A model generated the notes under the pieces. It was not told where the DNA came from and did no database searches. It worked only from the letters and a program-made list of their open reading frames with translations. A stretch of DNA of 33,027 nucleotides from a virus. The translations under genes and the position numbers were made by a program. Positions 16,433 to 24,162 of this stretch are shown one piece after another. The stretch lies in IMG/VR virus record IMGVR_UViG_3300030119_000978, positions 1 to 33,027 of that record; one strand, written 5' to 3'. Positions within the stretch are counted from its first letter, which is position 1; the number at the start of each line of letters is the position of its first letter.

Positions 16433-17383
16433 TCAGGCCGGACGGGTGGCGGAATTGATCGCCTTGTAGCGCAGGCGCACCACGCCCTCGGGAAGGATGC
16501 CGATGGAGGCGCCCGAAAGGCCGACCTTGCCGAGCATCGGCGTGCCCTCGTAGTCGGCGTGCGAGGTGAGCGACATGTTTTCCTTGTTCCACTCGGTCTC
16601 GGCACCGACCGCGTCCTTCACCCAGAGGAAGGTGTCGATGTAGCCCGTGTCATCGAAGGCACGGCCATTCGAGCCGGTGCCGAAGGCCCCGGTGCCGACA
16701 GTGAAGTGCTCGTTGGGCAGCGCCAGGATGTGGCAGCCGCGAACCGTGCGCGCCTTTACCTTGCTGGACTTGGCGAACGGGAGATCGGTGGGGCCGGCAT
16801 AGTCGGCATTCTTGATCTCCTCGTACATTTCGAGCTGGCTCATCCAGGCGTGCGGAATCGCCCAGAAGATGCCGTTGTCGTCGTCGTCATTGCCGGCGCC
16901 GGAAACGTGATCGATGGCGTCCATGGCGTTGACGATATCGATCCGCGCGGAGCCGTCGCCGAGCTTCAGGCACTCCTTCGGATCGTCATCCAGTGTCGAC
17001 ACACCGTTGACGAAGATGTTCAGCGCTTCGAGCTTCAGATTGTCGCGCTTGCGACGGATGGCGGCACTCATCATGCGACCGACGGCGGCCTGTTCGTTCG
17101 GCCCCTGACGGCGGGCGTCCTGCACACGCATCCAGGCCGAAGCCTCGAAGTCGCGCATCGACACCTTGATCATGTTGAGCGAAGGATTGGTGTTGGTGAT
17201 CTTCTGGATCGAGCCGCCGAGCTCGTAAGCCTCGACGCGTCCGACGACGGGGAACTTCACCTCGCCGGCGCCGCCGTCCCCCTGCACCATCGTGCCGTCG
17301 AGATAGCCGCCGCGAGACTGGTAACGGGCGCGAACCATGTCGCGGATCTTCTCGCGATACCAGTTGGGAGCCTGAGTGGTCAT
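16433..17383 (-). CDS. Major capsid protein
   Basis: The 316-aa protein is encoded right after the scaffold gene. Sequence features are an N-terminal arm (NWYREKIRDMVRARYQSRGGYLDG), a basic helix (DNLKLEALNIFVNG), conserved IFWAIPHAWMSQLEMYEEIKN and RGCHILALPNEHFTVG, and the C-terminal GVVRLRYKAINSAT. The fold is presumably HK97-like. The ATG at 17383 has AGG 8-9 nt upstream; an in-frame TTG two codons earlier is less likely. A 155-nt leader with a large hairpin and the 20-nt element shared with the tailspike leader precedes it. The hairpin at 16395-16414 follows it. This isolates the gene most in need of high expression. Confidence 0.88.
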   Translation of the reverse strand: MTTQAPNWYREKIRDMVRARYQSRGGYLDGTMVQGDGGAGEVKFPVVGRVEAYELGGSIQKITNTNPSLNMIKVSMRDFEASAWMRVQDARRQGPNEQAAVGRMMSAAIRRKRDNLKLEALNIFVNGVSTLDDDPKECLKLGDGSARIDIVNAMDAIDHVSGAGNDDDDNGIFWAIPHAWMSQLEMYEEIKNADYAGPTDLPFAKSSKVKARTVRGCHILALPNEHFTVGTGAFGTGSNGRAFDDTGYIDTFLWVKDAVGAETEWNKENMSLTSHADYEGTPMLGKVGLSGASIGILPEGVVRLRYKAINSATRPA

Positions 17384-17466
17384 TTGCAAACCTCATGGAT
17401 GATCGTGGATCGCCCTGGAGGTCCGATTAGCCAGCCGGTATTGCGGGTCCCTTCGGGATAGCCGCG

Positions 17467-17519
17467 CCGGCCGGGTCGCTTCCGTGCCAGATGCAGGCAC
17501 GATTTTGCGGCCCGGCCGG
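17467..17519 (-). other. Large nested hairpin in the capsid gene leader
   Basis: Outer arms 17467-17479 and 17507-17519 can pair over 13 bp with one mismatch (CCGGCCGGG core). An inner stem GTGCC (17484-17488) pairs with GGCAC (17496-17500). It sits between the scaffold stop and the capsid start. It could be a processing site, stabiliser or attenuator for the capsid mRNA. It abuts the shared late-gene element. Confidence 0.55.
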
Positions 17520-17531
17520 AAGGCTTAAGTG
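17512..17531 (-). promoter_or_regulatory. Late-gene element copy 2 (upstream of capsid gene)
   Basis: The minus strand reads CACTTAAGCCTTCCGGCCGG, differing from the tailspike copy (4436-4454) by a single inserted T. It lies about 130 nt upstream of the capsid start and 8 nt after the scaffold stop. Its CCGGCCGG half also forms one arm of the hairpin 17467-17519. Confidence 0.55.
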
Positions 17532-17538
17532 CGCCCGC

Positions 17539-18486
17539 TCAGTCGCCGACGATCTTGCGATAGTCTTCCTGCAGCTTTTCGTAGCTGGCCCGGTCGAACT
17601 TCGTATTGCCCGGCGTGTTCTCGGGCAGGGCTGCACGTTTCGCCAGCGCCTCGCGCCGATCCTCGCCGCTGGCACTCGTTCCGCCGGCGGTCGGCTCGTT
17701 GGACGCATCGCCTCCGAGCTGCGAGCGCACCCACTCCATGAAGCGGTGCCCCTTGGCGCTATCGCCAAGTTCCGTCTTCACGTAGTCGAAGACATCCTTG
17801 CCCGGCCCGTTCTCGCCCGCACGCTGCGCAAGCAGGTCCATGAACGCGAAATTGCTTTCCATCCGCTGGTTTCGCGCGGTCGCCTGCTCCTTCGGAGTGA
17901 GGTGCTTGGCGTTTTCCGGGGTCAGGGCGGCACGTTCCGCATCGGCATCCAGCGGCGGCTCCAGCACGCCCATGTCCTGGGCAACGCTGTAGAGCGACAT
18001 GGTCATCGCCTGAAAGTCCTTGACCGGGATACCGCGCTCCAGCGCCTGTTCCGAGATCTTCTGGAAGGCGGTGTCCTGCGACAACGCGGAAATGTGCCCC
18101 TGCAACTCTTCCGGCACGTCCTCGCCGAATGCCGCATACTGGGCAGCGGACTCGGGCACGCCGCGTTCGCCGTCGCGCTTGCGATAGCCGGCGAGCGCGG
18201 AGGCCATCTTGTCGATCGTCTCGCGATCGTTGGCCCCAAGCAGGTGCTCGGCAAGCCCGTCCGGGCGGTAGGCTTCGCCCGTGCCGCCCGTGTCCTCTCC
18301 CGGAGGCGGGGTATCGGATGCGCCGGCGTCGGCGCCGGTCGACTCGCCCCCGTCCTGGGCGGCAGCACCGCCGTCCGGATCGCCGCCATCGTCGGCTCCG
18401 CCGGCGCCGGTGTCCGGCGCGCCGCCACCCGCTCCGCCATCCTCGGGGGAACGCAGGATCATTTCGTGAAGCCACCACACAAACAT
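17539..18486 (-). CDS. Capsid scaffold protein
   Basis: The protein has 315 aa. Residues 14-75 are a low-complexity, acidic, Gly/Asp/Ala/Pro-rich stretch. The remainder is helical and charged (GVPESAAQYAAFGEDVPEELQG, LTPENAKHLTPKEQATARN, KFDRASYEKLQEDYRKIVGD). This composition, plus its place between portal and capsid genes, is typical of phage scaffold or assembly proteins, which guide procapsid assembly and then leave. GGAG lies 8 nt before the ATG at 18486, and this ATG shares one base with the upstream stop (TGATG), so this start is favoured over the in-frame ATG nine codons later. No protease motif is seen. Confidence 0.82.
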   Translation of the reverse strand: MFVWWLHEMILRSPEDGGAGGGAPDTGAGGADDGGDPDGGAAAQDGGESTGADAGASDTPPPGEDTGGTGEAYRPDGLAEHLLGANDRETIDKMASALAGYRKRDGERGVPESAAQYAAFGEDVPEELQGHISALSQDTAFQKISEQALERGIPVKDFQAMTMSLYSVAQDMGVLEPPLDADAERAALTPENAKHLTPKEQATARNQRMESNFAFMDLLAQRAGENGPGKDVFDYVKTELGDSAKGHRFMEWVRSQLGGDASNEPTAGGTSASGEDRREALAKRAALPENTPGNTKFDRASYEKLQEDYRKIVGD

Positions 18487-18842
18487 CAGCTTTTCTCCGA
18501 CAGTTTCTGGCCATGCGCGATGGCGGCCAGGACCGCCTCGCCAACGCCGTTGATTCCCTGCCGACTGGCTGTCAGCAGGGCGGTTTCCTCAAAGGTCTTG
18601 CCGGTCGCGCGCAAGGGAGCGCGCAACGTGATGTCCATAAGCCACTCGATGACCTCGCGGCCGCGCGGATCCCGGCACAAGGTGGCCAGGGTCTTTGCGA
18701 CATGGTCGCTCGGTTGCAGCGGCTGATTGGCGATTTGGGGCTTGAGCAGCTCTTCCAGGCCGTCCCAACCTTCGCCGCCCGCGCGCGCCACCATTGAATC
18801 GAGCGATTGCGCCTGGCGGCCGCCGAACAGGGGTTCGCTCAT
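18486..18842 (-). CDS. Conserved hypothetical protein between portal and scaffold genes
   Basis: This soluble, mostly helical protein has 118 aa (GWDGLEELLKPQIANQPLQPSDHVAKTLATLCRDPRGREVIEWLMDITLR). I do not recognise a domain. Its start overlaps the portal stop by 4 nt (ATGA) and its stop overlaps the scaffold start by 1 nt, so it is made together with head proteins. A small head-completion or assembly role is likely by context only. Confidence 0.75.
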   Translation of the reverse strand: MSEPLFGGRQAQSLDSMVARAGGEGWDGLEELLKPQIANQPLQPSDHVAKTLATLCRDPRGREVIEWLMDITLRAPLRATGKTFEETALLTASRQGINGVGEAVLAAIAHGQKLSEKS

Positions 18843-20434
18843 GCCGCCGCCCTCATTTCCTCGGCCATGAGGCCCGGCGCCTGTTTCGCGGCCTCCTGGG
18901 CGAACATCGCGGCGATCTGCTGTTGCTGGGCCGCCTGCATGTCACTTTCGACCTTGGCTCGTTCGGTCTCGGTCGGGATCAGCTCCTTGTCGATCTGCAA
19001 CCCGTTGCCGACCTGTTCCAGCACCTTGTCGATGTTGGCATAGAGGCTCACCTTTTCCGGCCCTGCCACGGCGCCAACGAACTCCAGGTAGTTCGCGATC
19101 GCCGCCAGACGGTCGGCATTGAGAGCCGCCGCCATCGGCGAGCGGACCTTGCAGGTCACAAGCAGCTCATCGATCGTCATGGGCATTTGCAGATAGGCGA
19201 ACTCGTAGAGGATTTCGGCGACACGGGGCACGATGACGGGCATGATCTCGCGCACCAGGCGGCCGAATGCGCCGATGTGCACATCCGCGCGCTGGCGCAG
19301 GCGCGCCGCGATCTCGGAGGCCGCGCGCGGGGTGCCCTGGTACTCGGGCAAGCGGGTGTCCAGCAGGGCTTCGCGGATCTGGTCTTGCAGGTTTCCGATG
19401 AGCATCCGGGCCACGTCCATTCGCCCGGTGGCCGGGTCGATGCGCTGCACATCCGGCCCAAGAACGCCGCCCGTCGCCTGCATTGGCCAGAACTCGCCCG
19501 GCCCCACGCGCACGGTGTCGGGGTTGAACGTCCCGCCGGCGCGATAACCCCAGATGCCGAGCATCTGGATCGCGGCCGCCTTCAAGGCGATCTCCTGCGC
19601 CTTGTTGACGGTCTTGATCGAGGGCAGGGCGGTCAGCACCACGCCCCGGCCGTACGCCTCGCCTGGCACGCGGTAATAGCGCGGCACGGCGATCGGTTGC
19701 GTGCGGTAGAGTTTCCCCACCACGGGTTCCGTGGACTTGTCGAGATAGGCGACAAATTGCCAGCCCTCCCGCTTGGTGTTCCCCTTTTGCCAGAAACACT
19801 GGGTGAAGGTGGCGGTGTCCTTGCCCTTGCTGCCCATCGTCTCGTCACGCCAGCCCTCGGGCCACGTCCCGTCCGGATACGCTGCAAGGATCTGGTCGCG
19901 GGTGAAGACCTGACGCCAACTGATGAACACGACGCGTCCGTAGGCATCGCACTCCAGCGCGATCTGGTCGATCGAGATCGAGCCGAACCGCACCGGCTCG
20001 TTGTGGTCGCCCTTGATCGGGATGATCGCGGCCGTTCCCACGGCAAGCTCGATACACGCCTCGTGAAGCGTGGTGTCCCAGTCGCCTTGCAGGAAGAAGG
20101 GGTTGATCCTGTTCGCCTGCCTCTCAAGCATCCGGTTGTAGGTGGTGACCTCGCGACTGGAGAGCGCCATTGCCGTGACCGGGCCGGCCTCCAGGATCGC
20201 CGGAGGCTGACCGCTGGGGAAGAGATCCCGCTGAAGATTTCCGGCGAAATGCATGGTTGAGGTGGGGGCGGTCATGTCGAAGAGGAAGTCGCCCGACCTG
20301 ACCGAATTGCCGTCACCGCCAGGACGGCGCTGGGGAATCGCGTAGTCGAACGCCTCGCGATAGAGCGCGTCGAACCCGCTGCGATTGCTCCAGGCATCGT
20401 CCGAGCGCTTCTTGACCTTCTCGAGATCCGCCAT
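18839..20434 (-). CDS. Portal protein (T7-like head-tail connector)
   Basis: The 531-aa protein matches T7 gp8 (536 aa) in length. Recognisable parts are the N-terminal WSNRSGFDALYREAFDYAIPQR and FDMTAPTSTMHFAGNLQRDLFPSGQ, the central YYRVPGEAYGRGVVLTALPSIKTVNKAQE, and a C-terminal Gln/Ala-rich helix (QAAQQQQIAAMFAQEAAKQA). It forms the dodecameric ring at the unique vertex through which DNA is packaged and ejected. The ATG at 20434 begins 1 nt after the stop of the 73-aa gene; upstream in-frame sequence is a shadow. The PGEAYGRG stretch is a firm family marker. Confidence 0.93.
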   Translation of the reverse strand: MADLEKVKKRSDDAWSNRSGFDALYREAFDYAIPQRRPGGDGNSVRSGDFLFDMTAPTSTMHFAGNLQRDLFPSGQPPAILEAGPVTAMALSSREVTTYNRMLERQANRINPFFLQGDWDTTLHEACIELAVGTAAIIPIKGDHNEPVRFGSISIDQIALECDAYGRVVFISWRQVFTRDQILAAYPDGTWPEGWRDETMGSKGKDTATFTQCFWQKGNTKREGWQFVAYLDKSTEPVVGKLYRTQPIAVPRYYRVPGEAYGRGVVLTALPSIKTVNKAQEIALKAAAIQMLGIWGYRAGGTFNPDTVRVGPGEFWPMQATGGVLGPDVQRIDPATGRMDVARMLIGNLQDQIREALLDTRLPEYQGTPRAASEIAARLRQRADVHIGAFGRLVREIMPVIVPRVAEILYEFAYLQMPMTIDELLVTCKVRSPMAAALNADRLAAIANYLEFVGAVAGPEKVSLYANIDKVLEQVGNGLQIDKELIPTETERAKVESDMQAAQQQQIAAMFAQEAAKQAPGLMAEEMRAAA

Positions 20435-20435
20435 G

Positions 20436-20657
20436 TCAGGCGTCTCCGAGGGACTTGGGCAGCTCGCCGAGCGCCTCGTCTTCGAACAGCCGGCGCCCCC
20501 GAGGCGCCCGGGCCGAACCGCCGCCGCCCTTGTCAGCGCGATTGGAGGCCGCCAGCTGCCGGTCATTCGCGATCTGGCGTTCCTGGCGTGCGCGCTCGGC
20601 CGCCTCCGCGGCCCCGTTGTCACCGCCGCCGAAGATCGCTTTCACTACACCACCCAT
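20436..20657 (-). CDS. Small conserved phage protein upstream of portal
   Basis: The 73-aa protein starts MGGVVKAIFGGGDNGAAEAAERARQERQI, with a short amphipathic Gly-rich head and then a charged Arg/Gln/Glu helix, and ends with DEALGELPKSLGDA. Small proteins of this form (a GGxVKxIFGG start plus a coiled-coil-like stretch) are frequent between the terminase and portal genes of podoviruses; their role is unknown. The ATG shares one base with the upstream stop (TGATG). Confidence 0.75.
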   Translation of the reverse strand: MGGVVKAIFGGGDNGAAEAAERARQERQIANDRQLAASNRADKGGGGSARAPRGRRLFEDEALGELPKSLGDA

Positions 20658-21064
20658 CACAGCCTCCAGACGTGGATCCACCATCCCGGCGCACTGCGAT
20701 CGGGCACGAAGCCGACCATGCGCGCCATGCGTTCGCCCGGCGCATGGCCGGGCCTGACATGGGCTTTCACCCTGAGGCCAGTTTGGGCGACGGCATCCAG
20801 CCTTAACTGCGCGAGGCGCACCAGAGCCCGCATGTGCGGGCGGGCGGCTGGACGGATTGTCAGGCAGAACTCCCGCCATCCCGGCGCCGTTGGCCAGAGA
20901 TAGGCCACGGCCAGGAGGTCGCCCCCGGCGGCATCGGGAAGGCTGATCGCGACACTGTCCCCGCCCGCTCGCATGAACAGGGACGCCTTGCGGATCCATC
21001 GGAACGGGCTGGCGCACTCAAGGCAATCGTCCGCCCTGGCTGGCGACCGCGTGACGAGGTTCAC
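20657..21064 (-). CDS. GNAT-acetyltransferase-like small phage protein
   Basis: At about 135 aa it ends in a pattern resembling the acetyl-CoA binding part of GNAT enzymes: KAHVRPGHAPGERMARMVGF followed by PGWWIHVWRL. The N-terminal half has a beta-strand core (GGDSVAISLPDAAGGDLLAVAYLW). Similar short GNAT-like proteins occur next to the large terminase gene in other podoviruses. The substrate is unknown and catalytic competence is unproven. GTG at 21064 makes a 4-nt GTGA overlap with the terminase stop; a GTG one codon earlier (21067) is the alternative. Confidence 0.6.
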   Translation of the reverse strand: MNLVTRSPARADDCLECASPFRWIRKASLFMRAGGDSVAISLPDAAGGDLLAVAYLWPTAPGWREFCLTIRPAARPHMRALVRLAQLRLDAVAQTGLRVKAHVRPGHAPGERMARMVGFVPDRSAPGWWIHVWRL

Positions 21065-22638
21065 CACAGTTTGATGTCCTGCATCCGGTCGCGTGGCTTG
21101 CCGGTGGTCTTTGAGCGGAGCCCGACCACATTGCCGGGACGGCCGAGCCGGGAGGCGTCCTCGATCACGCCGAAGCGGCCGCGATGACCGAGGCAGATGT
21201 ACTGCAAGCCATCATGCGGGTGCGAATACTGGTTTTTCGCCACGGCTAGGATGTCGGTCGCGCCCGCGCTGGCCTGTTTCGTCAGCTTGTAGTGAGCTGC
21301 GAAGCCGCCCACGATCAGCTCGCATCCCGGGTCGACCAGCATCCGTTCCGTGTTGCCGTCGATCGGGCGGCCGAGATACCAGCGAACGGCCTCCTGCCTG
21401 ATCGCGGGTTCATTCGACGGCGCCGGCAGGATGTTGATGTTGAGCGCACGCGCCACCGTTTCCATGAACGCCAGCTCGCCGGCCTGTTTGTCGGCGCCCC
21501 AGAAGGCGGAAGGATCGCCGTAGGCTTCCGAGATCGCGAAGCCGGCGAAGCGGGCGAGCAGGACTTCCAGGATCATTTCCGCGAAGCGGGCCGGGCCGGT
21601 TCCGGGCATCGCGCAGATCTCGGCGAGGATTCGCAACTGTCCGTTCGGCATGAACTGGACGATCACGGCGGCGGGCGAGCCGCCGGCATCCAGGCCGATC
21701 CCGAGCGGTATGCCCTTGGCGGGAGTGATCGTTGAATCGGCGGCGTGGCGCTGGAGAGAGAACTCCGGGTAGACCGGCTTGCCGTCGAGCGCATAGCCGA
21801 ACTCGCCATGCACCATGCGCCGCACGATGTGCGCGGGCTGCGTTGCCGCCTCCAGCTCGTAGGAGGAACGAGGCTTGCCGATCCGGTTTTCCGCTTGCGC
21901 CGACAGGCCGGACGGCTGGCGGTAAAGGTTGAAACCGGGGACCTTCTCCTTGATGCAGAAGCGGTACACCCAGTTGTCGATGTCGGGTGGGTTCAGATCA
22001 CCCATGACCATGCGCGGCAGAATGATTTCGCCTGGCTCGTAGCTCAGCCCCATCTTGTCGAAGGCGGCTCGGCCGTCGCGCGATACCCGCTCCAGCTCTG
22101 TAGATGCGATGTCCGTCACCTTCGGATAGCGCCCCGTGCGCTGGAAGAGCAGGCCGGGCACGCGCTCATCGAGCATGTCGCACTCGTTCAGCCACCCGTA
22201 GGTGATTTCATAGCCCTTGATGAACTGTTCGATGTTCGCATCACCGATGGCGCCGGTCTGCATCTCATAGTCGACGATGATTTCACCCACGCCGGGCCGG
22301 CGCGCGCGCCACTTCAGCCGGTGCCTGACCGGCCGGTCCTGACCGCCCTCGTGGCTCACCGTCCATGGGTGCTTGATCGGGAACGTCTCGTACCAGCTCG
22401 CGAGAGCGGTACGCGCGAAATCCCGGTAGGTGTCGCGGATGCAAGCGACCTTCACCCGGACCACGCCATCCTTGCAGACCGGCGCATACTGCGCGGCCAG
22501 CATCGGCCCCTTCACGACACAGGCAACCGTCTTGCCCGAGCCCGCCGGCCCCATGATGAGGTCGATAGGCCCCTTTGCATTGAGGAAGCGCTCACCGACC
22601 GGGCCAGGCGGTCGGTAGTATTCGACGTCGATTCCCAA
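21061..22638 (-). CDS. Terminase large subunit
   Basis: From a TTG start at 22638 it has 525 aa. ATPase: Walker A at residues 30-37 (GPAGSGKT) and a Walker B-like ITYGWLNECD near 145-154. Nuclease: acidic residues Asp317 (GIGLDAGG), Asp375 (EAYGDPSAFWGAD) and SHPHDGLQY near 472-480. It packages DNA into the procapsid and cuts concatemers. The frame stays open to a GTG at 22767, but the extra 43 residues are Cys/Gly-rich with no family resemblance. AAGGGA lies 8-9 nt before the TTG, and the family normally has about 30 residues before Walker A, so 22638 is favoured. It is separated from the small subunit by 375 nt, which is unusual. Confidence 0.9.
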   Translation of the reverse strand: MGIDVEYYRPPGPVGERFLNAKGPIDLIMGPAGSGKTVACVVKGPMLAAQYAPVCKDGVVRVKVACIRDTYRDFARTALASWYETFPIKHPWTVSHEGGQDRPVRHRLKWRARRPGVGEIIVDYEMQTGAIGDANIEQFIKGYEITYGWLNECDMLDERVPGLLFQRTGRYPKVTDIASTELERVSRDGRAAFDKMGLSYEPGEIILPRMVMGDLNPPDIDNWVYRFCIKEKVPGFNLYRQPSGLSAQAENRIGKPRSSYELEAATQPAHIVRRMVHGEFGYALDGKPVYPEFSLQRHAADSTITPAKGIPLGIGLDAGGSPAAVIVQFMPNGQLRILAEICAMPGTGPARFAEMILEVLLARFAGFAISEAYGDPSAFWGADKQAGELAFMETVARALNINILPAPSNEPAIRQEAVRWYLGRPIDGNTERMLVDPGCELIVGGFAAHYKLTKQASAGATDILAVAKNQYSHPHDGLQYICLGHRGRFGVIEDASRLGRPGNVVGLRSKTTGKPRDRMQDIKLW

Positions 22639-23013
22639 GACCCGTGTCCCTTGCCCGACGGCGCGTCCCGCGCCCGTCTTCCCGAGACAGGGTATTTTCG
22701 CCAGCCACCCCTTCAGTGCGGACGGATGCGGGCAAGCGGAACAGGTCGTGTGTGTGAGGCAGGACACCCGGCCCAGGGGTCCGCGCGCGCGTTTTCAAAG
22801 CCGGCCTGGCGCCGGGCGCGCGCCGATCGACGGCACCCCCCGATCTCGCGCGACCCGCCATCGAGGCGCGAGGGGTTGAGGCCCCGGACTGGGGAAGCGG
22901 TCTTGGTACTGCTGATTTTCAATCATCGGCCCCAAGCGAAATTTGTATGCAATATCAATGAGCTAACCATTTCGTGCGACTACCCGCTCAATGGTCGCAC
23001 GTTGAGGCAAAAG
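22639..23013. other. Non-coding gap between small and large terminase genes
   Basis: There is no convincing gene. Short minus-strand ORFs in it are Arg-rich and lack motifs. The left part is very GC-rich with CG-alternating runs. The right part (about 22905-23012) is an AT-rich island unlike its surroundings and contains an inverted repeat (22973-23001). It may hold a promoter for the large terminase gene, a packaging site, or the scar of a lost gene such as a homing endonuclease. Confidence 0.5.
22973..23001. repeat. 8-bp inverted repeat just after the small terminase gene
   Basis: CGTGCGAC (22973-22980) and GTCGCACG (22994-23001) are perfect complements around a 13-nt loop, 12 nt past the small terminase stop. 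There is no T-run. Candidates are an operator, a weak terminator, or part of a packaging site. Confidence 0.5.
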
Positions 23014-23646
23014 CTAAGTGTTTGTTTCGTCGTCGCTTTCCCGAACAGTCCCGGTCACGCTGATCACGCCGCCGGGCGCCGGCTTGTCGCCCTGGTCGAG
23101 TTGCTGGAACACCATCAAGCCGAGCTGGTGCTCGGTATGGATGGTTTCGGTCGGGCGCTTGCTCTCGAAGTAGGGCATTAGAGCCTCGTTGGCGGACTTC
23201 ATGAGGTGCGCCGCCTCGATCCGCTTGCACCCGAGTTCCGTCGCGAGCTTGGCGGGATCCGCGTTCGCCAGGTCGGCGAGGTTCTGCCCCGGATGGCGGT
23301 AGCCCTGTTTCAGCAGGTAGTCGCGAAACAGTTGGTTCGCCTTGTTCTTCGAGCCTTTCGGCCTCCCGCGCCCTTTGGCGGCCTGGAGAGTTTCCGCCAC
23401 ATGGCGCACCGGGCCGTCAAACAGCGACTGCCCATCATCCAGCAAGTCGAGCTGGTCGCCGGGGTCTTCCTCGCCGATCAGTCCGGCCAGGTCGGCGAGC
23501 GCGGCCTCTGCGGTGGCGGCCGTGTCGCCGATCTTGGCGGCCCGCTCGGCGTCCGGCTCGACCGGCCGCGCCGGATCGGGCGGTGGGTGTGCCCCCGGCA
23601 GCGTCTGTTTCGGGTCCTGGTCATCGCCCATCGGTTTGATCCCCAT
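23014..23646 (-). CDS. Terminase small subunit (putative)
   Basis: From the ATG at 23646 it has 210 aa. The N-terminal 75 residues are Pro/Asp-rich and acidic. A basic AT-hook-like stretch (KGRGRPKGSKNKANQL) follows, then a helical domain (FRDYLLKQGYRHPGQNLADLANADPAKLATELGC and NEALMPYFESKRP). This KGRGRPKGSKNK plus helical arrangement precedes large terminase genes in related podoviruses, so a small-terminase DNA-recognition role is inferred; no classical helix-turn-helix is obvious. The alternative start at 23631 has GGGGA upstream. The stop is TAG. It is the first gene of the late block, downstream of the CTAACCG repeats. Confidence 0.65.
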   Translation of the reverse strand: MGIKPMGDDQDPKQTLPGAHPPPDPARPVEPDAERAAKIGDTAATAEAALADLAGLIGEEDPGDQLDLLDDGQSLFDGPVRHVAETLQAAKGRGRPKGSKNKANQLFRDYLLKQGYRHPGQNLADLANADPAKLATELGCKRIEAAHLMKSANEALMPYFESKRPTETIHTEHQLGLMVFQQLDQGDKPAPGGVISVTGTVRESDDETNT

Positions 23647-23678
23647 TTGTTTATTCCGCTGGCTCGGCGACGGCGTTT

Positions 23679-23893
23679 CTAACCGCAACCTAACCGCGAA
23701 ACGCCAGCAAAATCAGGAATATATTTCCATCGGTTAGGGGTTATGAGGTTATGTCTGTCTCGCGTATCCGCACACGCGCGCGCGTGAAACTCTCCCTAAC
23801 CGCGTCAACCGCCTAACCACTCTCCCAAGATACTGATTTGATTGATGAAAGCCGGTTAGGTCACACCTAACCGTGTCTAACCGACGCTAACCC
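23679..23893. repeat. CTAACCG heptamer array
   Basis: Perfect CTAACCG copies start at 23679, 23690, 23796, 23867 and 23877. Inverted copies (CGGTTAG) start at 23731 and 23853. One-mismatch copies start at 23813 (CTAACCA) and 23887 (CTAACCC). The last three direct copies have an exact 10-bp period and the first two an 11-bp period, i.e. one helical turn. Copies at 23853 and 23867 form a perfect 8-bp inverted repeat (CGGTTAGG, 5-nt spacer, CCTAACCG). The density is far above chance for such a heptamer in 215 bp. Confidence 0.85.
23773..23786. repeat. 14-bp alternating CG palindrome
   Basis: CACGCGCGCGCGTG is a perfect palindrome of alternating purine and pyrimidine inside the CTAACCG array, a composition that favours Z-DNA or cruciform formation under supercoiling. 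Confidence 0.6.
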
Positions 23894-24080
23894 CCGCGCC
23901 CGTCGCCGGCTGAAAGTCACCGTCGCACGCGCCGCTCCTTATCAAGTGCCCGCGCCGGATCGGCGGTTGCGGCAATCGAGCGCCGCAGGCGCGCAAAAGC
24001 GCGCCGGAGGCGGGCAAAAGCGGTACCGGCGCGGGCTCCGCTTAAACCCAGACGGGCGGGGGCGGGGAGATTAAATGCCA

Positions 24081-24108
24081 GCCCGGCTTTCCCAGGGGGA
24101 AAGCGGGC
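24081..24108 (-). terminator. Hairpin downstream of the small membrane-protein gene
   Basis: Arms GCCCGGCTTTCCC (24081-24093) and GGGAAAGCGGGC (24097-24108) pair over 12 bp with a single bulge. It lies 55 nt after the stop of the 24163-24453 gene. On the minus strand it is followed by TGGCATTTAATC, so the T-run is poor; it may still end or slow transcription before the control region. Confidence 0.4.
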
Positions 24109-24162
24109 ATGGGATCAGGGCACGGGGACGGGGCTATCGCCTCTCAGGAAGGGGCGGGGGCG

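Larger units (their letters stand above)
23647..24162. other. Non-coding control region (candidate origin and/or late promoter)
   Basis: These 516 nt carry no gene. The part near the small terminase gene (23679-23893) holds CTAACCG repeats, an AT-rich patch (23701-23730, with TATATT) and a 14-bp alternating CG palindrome (23773-23786). A second AT-rich patch lies at 23821-23850. The rest is GC-rich with short repeats of GCGCAAAAGCG type and a hairpin (24081-24108). The mix of iteron-like repeats, AT-rich DNA and palindromes suits a replication origin. Spaced direct repeats upstream of the long late operon suit an activator or repressor site equally well. Confidence 0.6.

Noticed and set aside
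22639-22767. N-terminal extension of the large terminase to the GTG at 22767
   Set aside because: The added 43 residues have no family similarity and would place Walker A unusually late; TTG at 22638 has a ribosome site.
22592-22922. Two short minus-strand ORFs between the terminase genes as a possible HNH endonuclease
   Set aside because: No His-Asn-His pattern and no paired CxxC; composition is Arg-rich shadow.
23679-23893. CRISPR array
   Set aside because: The repeat unit is only 7 nt, spacing is irregular, copies occur in both orientations, and there are no cas genes.
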